This document shows positions 7,501 through 10,870 of a stretch of 10,870 nucleotides of DNA, one piece after another. This DNA is from Mucidula mucida (Eukaryota > Basidiomycota > Agaricomycetes > Agaricales > Physalacriaceae): the NCBI GenBank assembly GCA_015501055.1, contig JADNYV010001009.1:1-10870 (forward strand), written 5' to 3'. Made by a program: the position numbers and the translations under genes. Within the stretch, counting starts at the first letter, position 1. Each line of letters opens with the position of its first letter. A model generated the notes under the pieces. It was not told where the DNA came from. It ran no database searches and saw nothing but the letters and a program-made list of their open reading frames with translations.

Positions 7501-10194
7501 CCGAGGGTAGCAGTGTCGTAACCGGCGAGGCTTACATTGATGCTGGATTTTCTTTGAACGCCTCCGACCTCTGGAAGAAGTGCTTCGTCGTGCTGTGTGC
7601 CTTTACTGTCGCGTTCCAACTTACTCAGATTATCGCTTTGGAGTTCTTCCCGGTATGTCTTTTTAACTCAGAGGCTGGCTTGCTCATTGTTTTGCGTAGC
7701 AATACGACAACAACATGAGCATCAACGTCTTCGCTCGCGAGAACGACGAGACCAAGAAACTCAACCAGGCTCTTCGCGAACGCAGGGCTGCATCGGCTAA
7801 GGCTAACGAGGAAGCAAAGGCCAGAGCTATGGAGGTGCAACCCGAGCACCTCGATGTGGAGACGGGTGATACCAGCAGCGAAACGACAGCCGCAGCCAAG
7901 TACAAATCTCTCGAAGTCTTTTATGATACATGCTAATCCGATGCGTAGTACTCGTCATCGGAAAACTTTTACCTGGGAAGGCCTCAATTACACTGTTCCC
8001 GTTCCTGGCGGCACGCGTCGCTTGCTGCACGATGTTTACGGATTCGTCAAACCCGGTACACTCACTGCGCTTATGGGCGCCAGTGGTGCAGGAAAGACAA
8101 CATGTTTGGATGTCCTTGCTCAGCGCAAGAACATTGGTGTTATTGCCGGAGACGTCTTGGTCGACGGTCGTCCTTTGACTTCGGACTTTGCTCGTGGAAC
8201 TGCCTATGGTATGTTTCTTTGCCTGTACTGATTTTGTTCTTATTGACAGCTTGTAGCCGAACAGATGGACGTCCATGAAGGCACAGCTACTGTCCGTGAG
8301 GCTATGCGTTTTTCGGCATACCTTCGTCAACCCTTTGAAGTCTCCCGTGAAGAAAAGGACGCATATGTCGAGGAGATGATCGAGCTGCTGGAACTGCAGG
8401 ACATGTCGGAGGCACTCGTTATGAGTCTCAACGTCGAAGCCCGCAAGCGGCTGACAATCGGCGTCGAACTCGCCAGTAAACCCGAACTCCTGCTGTTCTT
8501 GGACGAGCCCACATCCGGTCTGGACGCCCAGAGTGCTTGGAACTTGGTTCGATTCTTGAGGAAACTGGCTGATCAGGGACAGGCTATTCTATGCACCATT
8601 CACCAGCCTTCGTCGCTTCTGTTCGAAAGCTTTGACCGCCTTCTCTTGCTCGAGCGCGGTGGTGAGACTGTGTATTTTGGCGACATTGGCGCGGACTCAC
8701 ATGTTCTTCGGGAGTACTTTGCCCGTCATGGCGCTGTCTGTCCTGGTAACGTCAACCCTGCGGAGTACATGTTGGAAGCTATCGGTGCCGGTGTCAGTCC
8801 GCGGATCGGCGACAAGGATTGGAAAGACGTTTGGCTCGACTCTCCGGAGTACCAGGTCGTTCGGAAGGAAATTGACGCCCTCAAGGCTAGAGGTTTGGCT
8901 ATTCCTGAGGCCGATAAGAAGTCGCTCAGCACTTGTGAGTCAATAGTCGTTTCGTGAGCTTCTGTGGCTTAAGAGTTTGTCAGTTGCGACACCACTCGCT
9001 TACCAACTCCAAATCGTCGTTTACCGCAATAATCTTGCTCTTTGGAGGTCCCCTGACTACATCTTCTCCCGTCTCTTCGTTGTGGCCTTTGTGTCACTGT
9101 TCGTCTCACTCTCGTTCTTGAGCCTTGGAAACAGTACTCGGGATCTCCAATTCCGAATGTTCAGCATGTAAGCTTCGGTCGCCTCAAACGTTCCATTCTC
9201 GTTCTCATTGCCCTTGACAGTTTCTGGGTTACTATTCTGCCCGCCATCATTATGTCTCAAATCGAGCCCTTGTTCATCAGCAATCGTAGGATTTTCATCA
9301 GAGGTTTATTGGATCCATTTTCCCGTTTTCATATGCTAAGTCTTTGCAGAATCATCTAGTCGCATATATTCACCCTATATCTTCGCCCTCGGTCAACTGA
9401 TTGGCGAACTGCCTTACAATACAATGTGCGCCTTGGTCTACTGGGTCCTTATGGTTCGTATTTGCTTTCTCGTCGTTTTCGCCGTCTGATCAATGCGCAC
9501 AGGTTTATCCCACTGGTTTCGGAAACGGCAGCGCTGGCACGAATGGAACCGGATTCCAATTGCTGGTCATTCTCTTCTTCTTTATGTTTGGGGTATCTCT
9601 CGGTCAATTGATCGCTGCCTTGTCGCCCAGTGTCCAGGTCGCGGTATTATTTAACCCCTTCATATCACTCGTTCTCGTCACCTTCTGTGGTGTGACGATT
9701 CCGTATGCGACGATGATCAAGTTCTGGCGTAGCTGGATCTACTACTTGAATCCTTATACGTGGAGTATTTCTGCGATGGTTGCTACTGAGCTTCAGTACG
9801 TTCATCGCCCTTCCGACGTGGTTCGCGTTGTGCTCATATTCTCGTAGTGGCCTTGTCATACAATGCAAGCCAGAGGAGTTTGTGGTTTTCAACCCGCCAT
9901 CGGGCCAGACGTGTGCTGCGTGGGCTGGCGACTTTATTGGGTACTACGGTGGATATCTGGAAAACCCGAATGCGACGGATGCGTGCCAGTATTGCCAGTA
10001 TCAGGTCGGCGACGAGTTTTACACCCCGCTTAATATCGAGTATGGGGATAGGTGGCGGAATGTGTTTATTCTCTTTTCGTTCTTTGGTGCGTTGGGCTTT
10101 TTCACGTTTCTAAGGCGTCTGCTGACCTGTCTTAGTTTTCAATGTTTTCGCCACCATAATAGCATCGCGCTTCCTGCGTTATGCGAAGCGGTAG
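4599..10194 (+). CDS. PDR-type (ABCG) full-length ABC transporter, one-base frameshift in exon 8
   Basis: This is an ATP-driven plasma membrane exporter of the Pdr5/CDR family, which moves azoles, other xenobiotics and lipids. The substrate here is unknown. The start at 4599 (GACCATGGC) is a good context. The 23 exons sum to 4493 nt; adding the one missing base gives 1498 codons, about 1497 aa, normal for the family. Domain order is NBD1-TMD1-NBD2-TMD2. NBD1 has the PDR-typical altered Walker A GCPGSGCT (188-195, Cys for Lys), intact signature [10 protein letters not shown] (305-314) and altered Walker [10 protein letters not shown] (328-336, Asn for the catalytic Glu). NBD2 has canonical Walker A GASGAGKT (908-915), altered signature [12 protein letters not shown] (1009-1020), intact Walker [11 protein letters not shown] (1032-1041) and H-loop His1067. 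So one ATP site is catalytic and one degenerate, as in Pdr5. TMD1 spans exons 8-14 and TMD2 exons 18-23; the last loop has Cys-rich [10 protein letters not shown]. The C-terminus reads [10 protein letters not shown]. Only exon 8 is out of frame. Confidence 0.93.
4932..10135 (+). other. Exon-intron structure of the ABC transporter (22 introns)
   Basis: Exons: 4599-4931, 4983-5042, 5096-5117, 5162-5264, 5315-5511, 5571-5628, 5681-6009, 6061-6612, 6661-7017, 7068-7128, 7178-7202, 7258-7298, 7348-7406, 7457-7652, 7700-7899, 7949-8208, 8257-8934, 8984-9167, 9221-9303, 9350-9453, 9503-9795, 9848-10086 and 10136-10194. All introns are 44-59 nt and GT-AG. Most donors are GTRNGT-like; weaker ones are GTCAGT (5265), GTACAA (7900), GTTTAT (9304) and GTTCGT (9454). 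Many carry a CTAAC/CTGAC-like branch site. Exons 3 (22 nt) and 11 (25 nt) are very short. Phases agree at every junction and the joined protein follows the family through each, which supports the model strongly. Intron 15 is the least certain: GTACAA...CGTAG is the only choice I found that keeps frame into NBD2. Confidence 0.85.
6120..6130 (+). other. Single-base deletion (frameshift) in ABC transporter exon 8
   Basis: After [12 protein letters not shown] the frame reads CCG CC-AAG. The family sequence resumes exactly one base out of register at 6128 as [18 protein letters not shown] and stays good to the end of exon 8. Without the missing base, translation would run in a foreign frame to a stop at 6396-6398. 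No intron placement removes the problem, because both flanks are conserved and adjacent. The loss lies in a C/G-rich CCCGCC string, a context where base-calling errors and slippage both occur. Confidence 0.85.
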
Positions 10195-10521
10195 ACCGCT
10201 TCCACTTTCTTGTGCTGTGTGTATACTATATTATATTCTACTACATTACTATCAGGCTATGGTCTTAGACCTCATTGTAGAAGCTGACATCGACTCTGTA
10301 TCTTTGGCACTGCACCTACTCATTAATAACAAGTGATACTGGACTTTCTCTCATTACTACGACTCGTCTTCGGATGAGAGCGGCTTAGACTGCGCCACAG
10401 TGTTTGCCCATATTTGCCGGTACCTTTCAGTCGCGTCTTACACCTCACTTGATCTACGTCCCACTCCACGACGCACGTATCTCTACACCTCTCTCAACGT
10501 AGTCCCAGGATCTCGAGAGAG
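10195..10521. other. Intergenic: ABC transporter 3' flank and F-box copy 2 upstream
   Basis: No gene visible. The first half carries A/T-rich strings (about 10221-10256 and ATTAATAAC at 10322-10330) that suit fungal 3'-end formation, but there is no exact AATAAA. The last 60 bases are C/T-rich with CTCTC runs and resemble the flank of F-box copy 1 (1791-1840), so they are probably the duplicated 5' leader. Confidence 0.4.
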
Positions 10522-10870
10522 ATGCAGTCCGATAGTGACGCGGCTTCCATTTCCACCTTTCCAACCGAAATCTTGCAAACTATGTTTTCCTTCAACCAAG
10601 ATGCTCTTCGTTACGACCTTCGGCCGAAATCCAGATGCCCCAGCTGCGACTTTCGCAGGTCTGCAGGACACGGCGTTATGTCGCTTTTGGCCTCCCTTCG
10701 CTGTGAAACAAAATCCAGGTTTGGCTTGAGCGGTACTCAGCTAACGGACACACGACCTGGAGTTGGCAGGATGCATTCAACATGTTTCTGTCCTTCGCCA
10801 AGAGTTTTCCGCTCATGATCCAGATTATGTGGTTCAGCGAGGTATGCGAAGTTCTCACGATATCTGCTGC
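10522..10870 (+). pseudogene. Broken F-box protein paralogue (copy 2), runs off the window
   Basis: Aligned by eye, this copy is about 85% identical to the coding strand of copy 1 (757-1790) over the first 110 bases. It keeps the leader (MQSDSDAASISTFPTEILQT) and the first half of the F-box. It then carries: a one-base deletion near 10638-10641 (17 bases where copy 1 has 18); a TGA at 10704-10706 in the original frame, where copy 1 has TGG (Trp of PSLWAKI); a 12-base loss (four codons) just after; and a 9-base loss (three codons) near 10840. Between these, the original frame still encodes WSWQDAFNMFLSFAKSFPL, nearly identical to copy 1. A frameshift plus a nonsense codon inside the conserved F-box make a functional product unlikely. 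The right end is cut by the window, so the rest cannot be judged. Confidence 0.82.

Noticed and set aside
7900..7948. A second frameshift before NBD2
   Set aside because: A phase-0 donor GTCTTT at 7914 breaks frame, but the donor GTACAA at 7900 gives a normal 49-nt intron with a CTAAT branch site and restores the reading frame exactly.
5343..8957. Two or more separate half-size ABC transporter genes
   Set aside because: NBD1, TMD1, NBD2 and TMD2 join in phase through short introns into one full-length PDR protein; no promoter, stop or start separates them except the single frameshift.
1..10870. tRNA, rRNA, CRISPR, phage or bacterial mobile elements
   Set aside because: No cloverleaf, repeat-spacer array, transposase or integrase motif was seen; the gene structure is plainly fungal.

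Overview
This window looks like nuclear DNA of a filamentous basidiomycete, most likely an Agaricomycete. The evidence is genes split by many 44-59 nt introns with GT...YAG borders, tightly packed genes on both strands, a PDR-type ABC transporter, and F-box/leucine-rich proteins of the kind that form large families in mushroom-forming fungi. The class is an inference from gene style, not from a marker gene.

Layout. Bases 1-756 hold no gene I can support. An F-box protein gene lies on the minus strand at 757-1790. Bases 1791-2373 contain its upstream region and a cluster of short GAGGAAATC-type inverted repeats (about 2019-2290). A seven-exon gene for a secreted EF-hand protein of the SSP120/nucleobindin-like type runs on the minus strand from 3593 to 2374. 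A 1-kb divergent intergenic region (3594-4598) follows, with CCAAT motifs, an 18-bp perfect palindrome and a TATA-like box. Bases 4599-10194 on the plus strand hold a 23-exon full-length ABCG (pleiotropic drug resistance, PDR) transporter of about 1497 residues in the order NBD1-TMD1-NBD2-TMD2. After 327 bases without a gene, a second F-box gene begins at 10522 on the plus strand and runs off the window. It is a diverged, broken paralogue of the first.

Main observations. I rebuilt the transporter exon by exon. Every junction keeps phase from ATG to TAG except one place: a single base is missing in exon 8 (codon 390, at 6126-6128), which would truncate the protein just after NBD1. Either this is a sequence error or the allele is freshly inactivated. 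The two F-box copies lie in inverted, outward-facing orientation on either side of the SSP120-ABC pair. The SSP120-like gene contains a 20-24 nt micro-exon, and the intron after it is best explained by a GC-AG border.

Functional links. The EF-hand protein (secretory pathway) and the transporter (plasma membrane drug/lipid efflux) share an upstream region but have no known joint pathway; their adjacency is probably ordinary. I found no new defence, mobile or biosynthetic system here.
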